Positions 19,982 through 31,817 of a stretch of DNA of 64,000 bases are shown here, piece after piece. Source of the DNA: Nyssa sinensis (lineage: Eukaryota; Streptophyta; Magnoliopsida; Cornales; Nyssaceae); contig CM018033.1 of assembly GCA_008638375.1 (NCBI GenBank), forward strand, positions 15,293,763 through 15,357,762. The letters run 5' to 3'. Position 1 is the first letter of the stretch. Every line of letters starts with the position of its first letter. The notes below the pieces were generated by a model. That model was not told the DNA's origin, made no database searches, and saw only the letters and a list, made by a program, of their open reading frames with translations. A program made the translations under genes and the position numbers.

Positions 19982-20923
19982 TAACCAAGTAGTCAAAAGA
20001 TCCAAACTTAGTACAAAGTAGTATGGCCACCTTGTTTGTATTCATGTTCGTTCATCACACCAATGCTTTCTAGTGTGTAGGCAAAGCCATTTTAAAAAAT
20101 TAAGTGTTACGGACATACTACTATTCCAGCTATTCTCAAAAGAACTTAACATTCTCTCAAGGCATTTTTTATTTTTTCTACAACTTTGGTTGATATAGAG
20201 GTTTTTCTTTTTAATTTTTTATCACAACAAACAGTTGTTTCTCATCATGTTAATTTAAACCTCATCAGCTAAGCACAGTTAACAGCTGAACCTGCTTCTG
20301 CATCTATGCTCCTTCGGTATACGTTCAAAATCTTTTTGAATAACCAGCAACAAATCATGAACTGCCAATTTCGAAAATCCAAAATTCAACAAGACATCCA
20401 ACTACTCAAAACAAAAACCAGACATTGTCTAATCAATTTTCCACTCAAAGAAATTCACTATTCACATTGTGCACCTTGCTTCTAAAACAAACTGAATCCC
20501 CAAAATATTAACATCAACTAGAACCGTTGATACCACTTGCTAGAGCTAAAGCTTGCCACTTTGACTGCAGATGGAGACATATGACAATAAAAATGTTACC
20601 AATTGAGGGGTAAAGTACAAGTGGATTGAATTCGGCACTTGCCCCCAGAATATCAAAACTTAATTTCTATATCTTTTTTTTTCTCTTTGACCAGTAAAAA
20701 GAGTAAATTATTCAAAAACGTCTAAAAGGTGAAACTCACGTACAAAATTAAATGCAATGGAGCTGAAGCCAAACTCCTACTGTGCAATACAAATCTCCCA
20801 AAAACTAGTGTAAATTGAGTCTGCAAAATACCCAAAATTCCAAAAATAAATAGTCGCTAGAAAATTGTACTTTGACCTAGGCAAAGACAATTGCGCATCA
20901 TCAAACATTTGCCTATTTCGCTC

Positions 20924-22122
20924 GTATCAGAGCCAGACCGAACTGGCCAGTTCCACGAGTTGAACTGGAACCAGACCTTGGCCAGTTTTCTTATACCAAA
21001 CTTAATATATGGTTAATTCAAACAATAACTATCTATCATAGCATATTCCTAAAACTCATTTGAGTTTAAAGTTTATACGGCTCATCTATAAAAGTTGGGC
21101 TTTACAGCACCCAATTCAAAGTCGCCACATCAGCTTGTTATGTTAGATAAGAGAAAAAAAACTGTGCAAGTGTATCACACTAGATTAAGTCCTCTTAAAT
21201 TGTTAAAGACCCTTTCAATGTCCTTTCCATTACTCCGGCAATCGAATCCCAATAGGTTGGGACTCTTTTCCAATTTCTTTTTCGTTTATCCAGCGAGAGC
21301 TTCATCTTGCTGCTTGTGCTCAAATTTTTTTTTTCTTCCAATGAAAAGATCACATCAAAAGAATACTACAATAACATATGAAAATAATGTTTATATCAGA
21401 GCCAAAAGAATCCATGAACAACAAGCTTTTTTGCAAATGGATTTTCGTCAATCACTCTCCTTTTTCCTTCGCAAATCTTATCTCAATATTATATTAATTT
21501 CATCAATCAGTACCTATATTTGGTCTCGTATTTTAGAAGTGTGTTCTTATCATTTGTATTAACTTTATTAGAAAAGTTTTGTTGTTTGATAAGACAATGG
21601 AATAGGAGTAATGAACCATAGATGTAGATAGGTTTGAATATGTATTCTGATATACGATTGCATAACTTTGCTTCTTGAATTATATGAAAAGATGTTGGTA
21701 AAAGAATTAGAGTTCAAAGTCTATTCAGTTTATTTGTTAAAAAAGGTGACTGTTCATGAATGCTTTCCCTCAAATTTATATTGTTTCATCATCAGAAAAA
21801 CAAGAGACATGATCAACTAACCCAACTACAAAGAAAGAGATAAAGTCGTGGCCATGAGAGGAGTCTTCCATGATTAGGGAAAGAATTCATTTCAATACTA
21901 TTCACTTACACAGTTTTATTTCCTTATTAACATAAAAGTTTGAGGAGGCTAGTTTTTATTGGGTGTTGTAAAACATAGGTTTTACGGATAAACTATATAG
22001 ACTTTAAACTCTTTTATATTAATTATAAAATCGGTTGAACCGGTTAAACCACCGGTTGAACTAGTGAACTGTGAATCAACTCCTTCTCTAGTTCATTGTT
22101 CGGTTTAGTTCTGATAACTATG
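20924..22122. mobile_element. Non-autonomous Mutator-like element (MULE) with long terminal inverted repeats
   Basis: The 1,199-bp insertion interrupts copy B. Its ends are imperfect inverted repeats of about 190 bp: 20924-21115 against 21950-22122, with matches such as TATCAGA-CC-ACCGAAC at the tips and GAGTTTAAAGT-TATA further in. It is flanked by ATTTCGCTC (20915-20923) and ATTTTGCTC (22123-22131), a 9-bp duplication with one difference, which is the MULE length. The interior holds a 155-residue plus-strand ORF (21095-21562) with no recognisable domain and no transposase. Confidence 0.8.
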
Positions 22123-22331
22123 ATTTTGCTCCTTTCAAATACACTACATCAAGCAATGAGGAATAATCCACCAAACTCCCCAAACCCTTTTAGAGGGGTA
22201 GCCCCTACCCCAACAAGCTACAACTCCTTAACTAAGGCATAACCACTTTATAGTAAAGAAGTGGGAGATTAGGGTCTTCACTACAATCCACTGAACTCCA
22301 AAATCCTACCACTGTAGCTCCAGTAGTAATC

Positions 22332-22442
22332 TTTTTCTTTTTTGATAGGTAGCAACACACACCCATATGTCCCAACTAGGACTTCAACCATGTACCTCTC
22401 TCTCCCTTTACGAGTGGCAGGAGATCGAGCTAATAGCTGGTG
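22332..22442 (-). mobile_element. Short SINE-like insertion
   Basis: A 111-bp insertion in copy B lies between GTAGCTCCAGTAGTAATC (22314-22331) and GTAGCTCCACTAGTAATC (22443-22460), an 18-bp duplication with one mismatch; copy A has this sequence once, near 2166. The insert begins with a T-rich tract on the plus strand, so its A-rich tail is on the minus strand. On the minus strand it has GGTTGAAGTCC, close to a Pol III B box. Length, tail and long variable duplication fit a short or truncated tRNA-derived SINE. Confidence 0.75.
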
Positions 22443-22632
22443 GTAGCTCCACTAGTAATCTTGCCTAACCAACTCCATTCAACAAATACCCCCAACTCTT
22501 TAGACCAACAAAGTTGCCCCACTAAGAATCATGCATCGACACCTCCACTGAACACACACAATAATAGTGTTTGTGCCACCTGCTCGACATTAGACCTTTA
22601 GGGTGTAAAGAAACAAGAATGGAAGAGAGAAA

Positions 22633-22700
22633 CAATCCTATTCCAGCTATTCTCAAAGAATTTAGCATTCTCTTAAGGCAATTCAATTTTATTCTCAACC
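22633..22700. repeat. Third fragment of the local duplication
   Basis: TATTCCAGCTATTCTCAAAGAATTTAGCATTCTCTTAAGGCA matches parts of copy A near 1001-1050 and copy B near 20111-20165 and lies 40 bp beyond the end of copy B. It suggests the segment was once arranged as a tandem series. Confidence 0.65.
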
Positions 22701-23000
22701 CACCACCCAACAACAACATAGATTTGTCTGTCTGATTAGAAGCAATTTATGTCAGTATAGGCTTCGATAAATTCCAGGTAAAAGAATGAGAAAAACATGC
22801 ATCGGTGGTTTTGACCACTAACAAACCCAAAGAGAGCAATGTTCGATACACTAAAATTACGACAAATTCAAATAGGAACAGAAAACTCAGATTCAAACAA
22901 AGTCCATTAATCTATTTCAACAAATCAATAACACAAACACAGTTTTAATTTCAATTCATCCAATAAGGAAAATAAAAAAATAAGCAATTTCTATATATAT

Positions 23001-23033
<33 letters not shown>

Positions 23034-23746
23034 CATGCAAGCAGAGTCAGACAACTATTCCAAGCACTAGCTCTGGCAGGATTACATACATAAACTTGAT
23101 GTAACAACAAAAGTACCTTCTTCCCTCTTTCTATTTATTTGACAGCAAAAAGCTCCTTTGTCATCTTTTCTTTGACCAGCTTTGCCACTCCAAAATTCTA
23201 AGTTCTTTCAATGGCTCTTATCTTTCCTTCATCCCAATTCACCCCATATCAACAAACAAGAAAATTCAAAGCAAAACTTCAAAACCGTCCAAAAATAATC
23301 AAAAGAAAACACCACCCAGATAAGAAACACTCACTCACACACACACACACACACATATATAGAGAGAGAGACTATTTCAAAACAAGACTACTTCAACAAA
23401 CTGTATGATAGGTTTTACAAGTACAAAAAAGAAAAATTACTGAAAGATTAGCACTGGATGTACTATCAACTTTTCAACTAACCATTGGTTCAGTCCTTAT
23501 GAGCTATCAACTTTCTTCCACTGACCATTGGCTTTGTCATTATCCATTCATCTCTTAAGTTGCCTCTCCTCCGCCCGGTCATGATGTTCAGCATCATGTT
23601 GCTCATTATTGTGATAAACACAAAGAAATGGTACATTGACCATCTTACACCCTATCTCCCCCCAAAACACCATTCAACAGATAACTGCGACCCCTCCACT
23701 CAACCTACCTGACACTCATACCTGGATCAATAGGAGTATTTAATGT
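22701..23746. other. Intergenic sequence with simple repeats
   Basis: No gene is seen. (AG)n occupies 23007-23033, and (CA)n followed by (TA)n and (AG)n occupies 23335-23371. The remainder is unremarkable AT-rich sequence up to the LINE remnant. Confidence 0.6.
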
Positions 23747-23758
23747 CAAGTCAGTATA

Positions 23759-24823
23759 TCAGTGCTTGCTGGATCAACTACTAGAGGAACACACAACACC
23801 TCTTCCTTGGCATTCCCTTTGGGCAGTACCTATGCTGCCCAAAACAAAGACTTTCATGTGGCTTCTTAACCAAGAACGATTCCCAGCAAATCAACTGTTT
23901 GCTACATGCAACATCTTTCCCCCCAATGTAGTAGATCCTTTGTCAAGCGCAGAACAAGCTCTAAAATTCTTGGTGCATGCACTCTGGTACTACAAAAAAT
24001 CTGGAGTGCATTCCCATATTATTCACATCTTGCTGTCCGATTGCATCCACTCGTGCACATACTACCATGGCCCCAGCCTCCGCTGCAGCTTGCACACTTG
24101 GCTAGCACATTATGCCTTCATTTTTTTCTCAACAGCCAATTTTTCATTCACGCTTCTCAACCGTTTCATGTCAGCATGCTTATAATTTTTCCGAGGCCAA
24201 TTGTCTCATGTTTTCATCCAACTTGCACCTAGTATGTCAAGTTATCCACATAGCATGGCAGAAGCTGGCCCGCTGCCTCAAATTGAATGTGATTGGAACA
24301 GCCCATGACAACCCAGGGACTAACCACCACTGGAGGCATCTTATGTAACTGGTATCATTCACACAGGTTTTGTTATCAATGTTAGCTCTACCACAAAGTT
24401 GGTGGCTGAACTCATAGATGACAAGGACTTCACATGGCAAAGTAGCATATAACACATCCATTATTGAATTTGACTCTGTGGTGACTCTTATCCATGTTTG
24501 GCAAAAGGCCATGCTCTGAACCCCAGGCATCAAGGACTTCACGCAAACTGTATCCATTTTACTCAAAGACTTTTATTACAGTTCAGCTATGTTTCTGTTG
24601 CTGGGAGGTGAAAATGGTGGCAGATGCTTTGGCCAAATCTGCAACAATGGCACCTGCGACAGAACTTATATTATCTGCTTCCCGCAACCCTCCACCCCAT
24701 GTTGTAATGAGCCCACTCATTGGATTGTTTAGCTTGTACAGTACCTAGGAAGGTCTCCCACGTTCCTGACTGTAATACGCTCTAATCTTAAATAAAGCTT
24801 TTTATTTTGTCTTAAAAAAAATG
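23759..24823 (+). mobile_element. 5'-truncated, dead L1-type LINE (zinc-binding and RNase H end)
   Basis: The 3' end of a plant L1-type retrotransposon is visible in several frames. 23766-24185 reads SLWAVPMLPKTKTFMWLLNQ and then AEQALKFLVHA, the reverse-transcriptase zinc-binding region, with its usual Cys pair not obvious. 24260-24345 reads LKLNVIGTAHDNPG, the start of the RNase H domain in which the first catalytic Asp (normally LNVDG) is Ile. 24615-24660 reads VKMVADALAKSA, its last motif. An AATAAAGC and an A tract end at 24823. CAAGTCAGTATA (23747-23758) and CAAGATCAGTATA (24828-24840) may be the target-site duplication. Confidence 0.75.
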
Positions 24824-24840
24824 AAGACAAGATCAGTATA

Positions 24841-25136
24841 GAATCTGTGGAGTATAAAACAATATATATCCTATTTCTCTAATATTACATTTTTAGATAG
24901 ATGACAAGATTTCATCAGAGGTTTCATTGTGGTGGTCTTCTTTGACCAATTTTGGATGCAAAATATGATCCATCAAGTGAAAAGCCTAACTAAAGAATAT
25001 ATTACACCTAAAGAAAGAATAAAATGGCCACACTTACCATGGTTTACTGGCCAACACTATTTTCCTAGCCTAGTTGTTGCCGCCAAAATCAGAAATTATC
25101 AAGTTTTGCTCATAATCATACCCCAACAGTTTGCGG
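24841..25136. other. 3' flank of the PPR gene
   Basis: No ORF is supported. It should contain the 3' untranslated region of the minus-strand PPR gene, but I see no convincing polyadenylation signal. Confidence 0.5.
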
Positions 25137-27659
25137 CTAAATTGGAAGATAAAGTTGAGGAACATATCCCTCCTTTTTCAGCTCTAGAAGAAGATTCTTC
25201 AACAATAGATAGATCTGAGCAGATTGCGGGTGACTGGTGTCTGCTGAAACAAACATATGATTGGTGTTGTTCACCTCAATCCAGCTGTAACCAGGTACCT
25301 TCTGTACTCCTCTTTCTTTCATCAAGCTCCGTATTTTAAGAACGCTCTCCCATTTTCCAGCATTAGCATGAACATTCGACATCAATACATAGTAGCCAGA
25401 ATTTTGTGGGTCCAAGTCAAAAAGATGTTTTGATGCCAATTCTGCAAGCTCAACATTGCCATGGACCCGACAAGCCCCAAGTAGTGTCCCCCACACACCT
25501 GCATCTGGATTAAAGGGCATGCTCTTAACGATTTCAAAGGCCTCCTTTAAACGACCAGCTCGCCCAAATAAATCAACCATACATGCATAATGCTCCATCC
25601 GAGCTGCAATGCCATGCTCCTTGGTCATGCAATTGAAGTAGTGATTTCCTTCATCAACTTCGCCTCCATGGCCACAAGCAGATATTATGGCAAGAAAGGT
25701 GACATGATCAGGTTGAAATCCTTTTTCTATCATTTTATGGAACAGATCAAGAGAGTCCTTGAGGCAACCATGGTTCCCATAGGCAGCTATAATGCTATTC
25801 CATGAAACTTCATTCTTTCCTTGCATCATGTCAAATACACGTCGTGCTAAGGCCAAGTTTCCACATTTAGCATACATATCTATTAGTGCACTCTCAGCAA
25901 AAAGATCAGAGCTGAATGCACCTCTCATCATAAAACCATGGATCTCTTTCCCATAATGGAGTGCTGGTAAATTTGAACAAGCAGAAAGAGCAGCCGATAT
26001 GCTAACACAGTCATATTTGGCTCCTTCTGTAGCCATTTGGCGGAAAAGACCAATGGCCTCTTCTGGTTTTCCATTCTGGGAACAGCTTGTGATCATTGAG
26101 TTCCAACAGACAGCATCTTTTTCGGGAATCCTTATAAAGGTTTGATGAGCAAGATCCAATCTTCCACATTTTGCATACATATCTGTGATTGCACTTCCCA
26201 CATAACACCTTCCTTCAAGCCCATTCTTGAGGATATTACCATGCAATTCCTTACCCAAAATCAGAGCAGCCAAACCAGCACAAGCTGGTAAAACACTTGC
26301 CAGTGTTACTGCATTGGGTGTCATTTTCTCATGAAGCAACCTCCGGAAAATTTCTAAGGCATCAACGTTCATACCATTAAGGACATACCCTGATATCATA
26401 GCTGTGCAAATGACAACATCTATTGCAGTACTCTGGTTGAAAACATAGTGTGACATCTCTACATCCCTGCACTTGAAATATATATCAATAAGTGCACTCT
26501 TCAAAAACACATCCAATGGCACATTATGTCTTACAATATAACCATGAACTTCCCTACCTTTATTTAAACTTGCTGATTCAGAAATTGATGGAAGGAAACT
26601 TGCAAAGGTGACTGAGTCTGGTTTGACACCAGCAGATATCATCTCACGAAACAATTCTGAAGCTTCAAGCATAAACCCATTTTGGACATAGCCTCCAATC
26701 ATCCCATTCCAAGTCACCAAATCAGTTTGTGGTACAGTATCAAACAACTTGCGCGCATCAGACAAGCATCGGCATTTAGCATACATTGCAAGCAATGTGT
26801 TGGCCACCGGAGAATCCATCTCCAATCCAGATCTAACAACAAGCCCATGAAGCTGCATACCAAAATTAACCAATGCTCCCGAGGCACATACAGACAGTAT
26901 ACATGCATATGTTACTGAATTGAGCCTAATTGCGGTGTTTCTCATCTCCCTAAACAATCCAATAACATTAGCTGAGTCCCCATTTTTCACATAACTATTT
27001 AGCATCACATTCCACAAAACACTATCTCTCTGAGGAATTTTTTCAAACAAGAAGCGGGCTTCATCAATACAATCATTGTCTGCATAGAACTTAATTAGAG
27101 AACTACCCACAAAGACATCCATCTCAAAACCCATCAGCCTAATCATTTTGTGAATCGATTTACCCAAATGCACGGCATTCAAACCACCACACGCCTTAAT
27201 TACACAAGGAAAAGTATATTTATCAGGACAAGTGCCATAACCCAACATCTTAAAGTAAAACAACAACGCAAAATCAAACCAACCCACCATACTAAACCCT
27301 CTAATCATCCAATTCCAAGGCGCAGTATATAACAATTCAAGTTGATAAAACATGTTCTTGGCGTCTACGTAACTACCAGAAAGAACATACATACCCAAGG
27401 TCTTAGTAGCCAGCAGACTTGTGTATCTAAATCCTTTCACAATGATCTGTGCATGAACTTGTTGGACTTGTCGAAGCACAGAATGGCCCGGACAAGCTTG
27501 CAAGACTGAAGCAACTTTGCTTGCTAAAGCCGCCTCAGTATTTGGGGAAAACCCAAATGGTTTTGTCATGTTTAGGGTGTTTTCATGGACGAAGTTGGAC
27601 TCCAATGCAGCAATGCGTGAAAAACTTCTGTAGATTGAATATAGTTTTTTGTGATACAT
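25137..27659 (-). CDS. Pentatricopeptide-repeat protein, E/E+ class, similar to Arabidopsis At4g21300
   Basis: This single-exon ORF of 840 residues is intact. Residues 1-40 are basic and Ser-rich with few acids, fitting an organellar targeting peptide. From about 60 to 717 it is built of PPR repeats of the P-L-S type, with blocks such as DVFVGSSLIKFYADNDCIDEARFLFEKIPQRDSVLWNVMLNSYVKNG recurring and MYAKCG three times. From about 718 (PDAGVWGTLLGACRVHGN) the E and E+ motifs follow through GYSWIEVNNTNHMFV and LLLELKKEGYVPQ; there is no DYW domain. In sequence and length it looks like the At4g21300 family (from memory, not searched). Such proteins bind organellar RNA and usually specify C-to-U editing sites, with the deaminase supplied by a partner; the target is unknown. 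The first ATG was chosen; the next is codon 31. It is the only intact host gene in the window. Confidence 0.95.
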   Translation of the reverse strand: MYHKKLYSIYRSFSRIAALESNFVHENTLNMTKPFGFSPNTEAALASKVASVLQACPGHSVLRQVQQVHAQIIVKGFRYTSLLATKTLGMYVLSGSYVDAKNMFYQLELLYTAPWNWMIRGFSMVGWFDFALLFYFKMLGYGTCPDKYTFPCVIKACGGLNAVHLGKSIHKMIRLMGFEMDVFVGSSLIKFYADNDCIDEARFLFEKIPQRDSVLWNVMLNSYVKNGDSANVIGLFREMRNTAIRLNSVTYACILSVCASGALVNFGMQLHGLVVRSGLEMDSPVANTLLAMYAKCRCLSDARKLFDTVPQTDLVTWNGMIGGYVQNGFMLEASELFREMISAGVKPDSVTFASFLPSISESASLNKGREVHGYIVRHNVPLDVFLKSALIDIYFKCRDVEMSHYVFNQSTAIDVVICTAMISGYVLNGMNVDALEIFRRLLHEKMTPNAVTLASVLPACAGLAALILGKELHGNILKNGLEGRCYVGSAITDMYAKCGRLDLAHQTFIRIPEKDAVCWNSMITSCSQNGKPEEAIGLFRQMATEGAKYDCVSISAALSACSNLPALHYGKEIHGFMMRGAFSSDLFAESALIDMYAKCGNLALARRVFDMMQGKNEVSWNSIIAAYGNHGCLKDSLDLFHKMIEKGFQPDHVTFLAIISACGHGGEVDEGNHYFNCMTKEHGIAARMEHYACMVDLFGRAGRLKEAFEIVKSMPFNPDAGVWGTLLGACRVHGNVELAELASKHLFDLDPQNSGYYVLMSNVHANAGKWESVLKIRSLMKERGVQKVPGYSWIEVNNTNHMFVSADTSHPQSAQIYLLLKNLLLELKKEGYVPQLYLPI

Positions 27660-28954
27660 TGTTTACCAAAATTATGCATCTTTGTACATTGGAAGTCTTG
27701 GAATTTTGAAATTTCTTTCTTCTTTGGTTTTGTTAGACTTTAATCAGGTGGGGATCTTAAGCTTGGCGATGGACCGCGAAGGGAAAAATAATAGACTTTC
27801 AATATTTAGAGAGAAAGCTAACCTTCTCAATTATTTTTTGAGAAAATTATAGCTAAGGTAGACTCCTGCCACAAATTACATTTGGGCATTAAAATTTTTT
27901 GAAATTGCAGGTAAGATAAGGAGTTAAAAAATTAATTGTAAAAAGGATACATTAATTTATACTTAATCTAAATTGGATGAAAAGTTAATATCACTCTCAT
28001 CACTTAACTGTCATGTTAGCGTCAGTTTTTTTTTTTTAATTTCTTTTTTTGCAGTTAAAATTAAAATCTCTCAAACAACTATTTATTCATAATGTAATAT
28101 ATTTTATTTCTTATATATTATTATTTTGTTCAATGAAATACGTTACATATTAGTAGCAAAAGTAGTTGAATTTGAGTTAATTGTTTTTTTGGCAATGTCT
28201 GATTGAAGTTGTTATTTATGGGTTTGAGAGGTCTTTTTATAGCTCTTCAATCGAAGATAATCGCTTGTGAAAACTGTCATCGCCTTCGCCGTGAAGGTAA
28301 TGTTCTTCATTGGCCATCTGTAATGGCTGCAACTTCCATTGTTGTTGGCCCAGGCGATGTCCTTCCCCATGTAGCAATTGTGCATGTACCAATTTGTTTT
28401 CACATACACACACACACACACACGTGCGCACTAGAGTTTTGAGATCTAATGGTATGACTATTGTTGGCCTCTCACCAGTCCTTTTAATGTGGTCGTTTAA
28501 AGCATTATTTAAAGACCTCCCACGTTCTCTCTATGAGGACGTTGATGCTGGACATCAAATATTAAAAAAACACAACGTTTGGGTTAGTTAAAATAATATA
28601 AAATTATAAAAAGACTTTAATTAAATGGGCACATAATCATCTTACCTACACCACTTTCCCTAGCGACGAGGACAAAGTTGGAGCAGTGGTCGAGTGTGAA
28701 CCATCACCATCAATATATGGTTCATTGTTAGTCGATGACATACATAAAACAAAAATAGATATAGTTTTGAGAAAACTTTCCTATTACCAAAGAATAGGCC
28801 TTGTGTTCTCATGACCTGCACATTATATAAAAGCATAGGAGTATGGGAAGCACATTATCTTAGATATTGTATCCAAAAATTTAATACAAATTTGAGGAAC
28901 ATAGTTAACTGACACGAGATATGGTTCAATTTTCTCAGTATTATTAAGCACATA
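27660..28954. other. Upstream region of the PPR gene and intergenic sequence
   Basis: The minus-strand promoter of the PPR gene should lie in the first few hundred bases; no clear TATA box stands out. The rest is AT-rich with a (CA)n run at 28405-28424. Short ORFs at 28203-28591 show no recognisable domain. Confidence 0.5.
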
Positions 28955-28959
28955 ATATC

Positions 28960-31764
28960 TGTCAAGCCTCGAATTTTCACGAATCTGGGGAGTGAATGAG
29001 AAACGAAATAAGAAAGGAAAATAAAGGACAATTTAATGAATTCAATTGGACAAACATTCATTTTCTTCAACATATAACCACATAAAACACATCCCATAAA
29101 CATATTGTTCACCTGTCATTTGGGCTTAAGCCCTTACATCTCAAAACGCGCCCCAAGGGCCAAAAATCCTTCTAAGTTCATGTCTCCTCCACTCTGCAAG
29201 ACTTCCTCAAGTCTCAAGTGCTGGGAGCATCATCTGTAATATGATATCCCACGAATGGGTCAGCGCAACTGCTAGTATGACATAATGCTAATGTAAGAAA
29301 CAAAATTAAGGCATGGTATGTGCAAGTGTATATTTATAATCTACATTCCATCCAATTCATCAACATAATGCAAAGACAGTATGCGTGACACACCTATGCC
29401 AACTCTATGCCACACCCATGTCTCGTTTTCGGAACACACCCAATAGATCCATGAGTACCAATGCAACGGCCAATTTTGGGTTTTTCACCACATGATCTAC
29501 ACCCTCATAATGCATAGCACCACGTGCTCAACCCACACTATGCTTTCAAGAATCACACCATGCCAATATGCCTTGATTCCACCATGCAATCATGCCGTCT
29601 CAATGAAGCATTTTATCCACACAAGAAGCATGCTTAAAATAATACAATATACAAAAATCCATTTCTCATGTGTGTATGTCATACACCTTCCATTTAAACA
29701 CATATTCAAGTTACACATTCACAATCTTAACAATTCTCAAAGAATATAAATCACATACTGTGCCAACACATGGAACATACATATAATCATGGTTCACGTT
29801 CATCACTTAACCAAACTCCCAAGGAAACAACAAGGAACACATAACCACATAAACAATCGAATAAACATACGAATCATGGAATCATTCCTAAACTTAATTA
29901 TATTTCTTACTTAGCAAAATACCATACCTGATGGGTTGGTCTCAACCCTAAGAACCCGTGCTTGCAGTGTAGCCGAACTAATCAATGAGAATGCAGTCCC
30001 TTTTACTGTCTCCAATCGAAAGGTTTAGACTGCCTTCTCCTTGCCCTTCGGTGTTCCTAAAATCATTGCGACACAACTCAGTCTATCTCTACTTGAATTA
30101 TGCTATTCATCAAATTTTATATTTTTATACCATGAATTCCTATTTTACTAGAATAAACTCTACCATTGGGTCCGAAACGTCGAACAAAGTCAATTTAGGC
30201 TTTTGCGGAATTCAATTCGGGCATTTGTACTAAAAAAGGGCAATATGGTCATTTCACACTTTTACGGGTTCTTACTTTTCGAGACCTCTTTTTGTAAATC
30301 GGACTCCACGGTTGAGTCCAGAATGCTCGAAATAATAAAAATTCACTATTCTTTTATTTTAATCGGAGTTCGTTTGACTACACTTTGTCTTAGGGGCATT
30401 TTGGTCATTTTACTCTTTCACGCATTGTATTGTTCGGTGCTTTGTTTGTTAGTATAGACTCCACCTTTGAGTCCAGAATGTTCGACATAATTAAAATGGA
30501 CTATCTTTTATATCTAAACAGCCTTGGGTATTGAGGGCAATATAGTCATTTATGATTTACGTGTCTGTATTTTTTGGGACTTAATTTCACCAATTGGACT
30601 CCACCATTGTGTCGTGCCCGAGATAGTAAAAATGGACTATTCATTTATTCATTTTGAACTTCATTTGGCCTATTTAGGACCCAAGGATAAAATAGTCATT
30701 TTACCCAATTTAATAAAGTAATTAAATAATTTATTTTATTATTTATTTATTTTCAGGGGCTTATTTAAATAAATTGTCCAGAATATGGGCCATAACAGAA
30801 TTTCCTAAAAGTCTGGGGTCAAATCAAAATTTTAGAAAGTTTTGGTTTATTTATTTTTAAAATTTAACATTGAACTGGTGGGTTTATTTTAGTTTTAAGT
30901 GAACCGGTCCAGGGTCTCATTGGACCAACCGGTCTGACCAGTTCAACATGTCATGCTGACGTCAGCCCTAAATTTTAAAAACATATTCCTTCAAAACAAA
31001 GTAGCATTACTTAAGTGGGTACCCATTTGATTTCGGTCGGGGCCCAACCCGAGTTCGACCTAGAGCCCGACTCGAACAGTGTGGTCTTCCCCCTCGATCT
31101 TCCGATAAAGGAACACTAGGGTTCTGTCGCCATCTCCGATGACGGCGACCCAATTTCGCTGAAATCACAACTTAAAACCGATGCGGTTCGATCCTGATTT
31201 TCATGGGAATCTCAACCCCACTTTTGGTTTTCCATTTAAACTAACAGGATCTCTCTAATGGGGAGGTTTGCACCTCCGGCCAACCCTTTCCTCCCAGTTT
31301 TAGGCTTGTTCCTTCACTGTTTTTCATCCATTTTGTTTCCTAAATTCTTCCTGCACTCTATATGGATATCTCCCCATCATTTCAACAAGGTTTTGAGGTA
31401 CAAAACTCAAAAAAGTCGATTATCCATAAGGACCTGCAACCTGAGTTTTCTCCTTCAGTTCTTCACTATTTCATTTGGTTCTTTTTGCAACTAATTCCTT
31501 ATTTCGTGCTCTATTAGTCCCTTAACTCAAATATATAGTTCATGCTTTCAAAATTTTAAAACAGAACCTAACTAGACATACCTTTTTCTGGATTTTTCTT
31601 AGCCGTATCACTCCTCTCCACTTTCTGCTCTCTTCCTTCTCCTTCTTTTGAATCCCTCTGAACCTCTTCAGTTCCTCACTTTGCCTTCTCCCTTTTCATT
31701 TCTACTTTCTCTCTAACTCTAACGTATACACACCTATATACACCATCACAACTCTCTCTCTCTT

Positions 31765-31817
<53 letters not shown>

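Larger units (their letters stand above)
19982..22593. repeat. Local segmental duplication, copy B
   Basis: This copy aligns to copy A (903-2232 plus 12970-13060) after removal of the MULE (20924-22122 with its 9-bp duplication) and the SINE (22332-22442 with its 18-bp duplication). It carries TAGACCAACAAAGTT at 22501, the uninterrupted equivalent of the Tat insertion site. No gene is recognised. Divergence from copy A looks like 10-20 percent by eye, so the duplication predates all four insertions. Confidence 0.85.
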
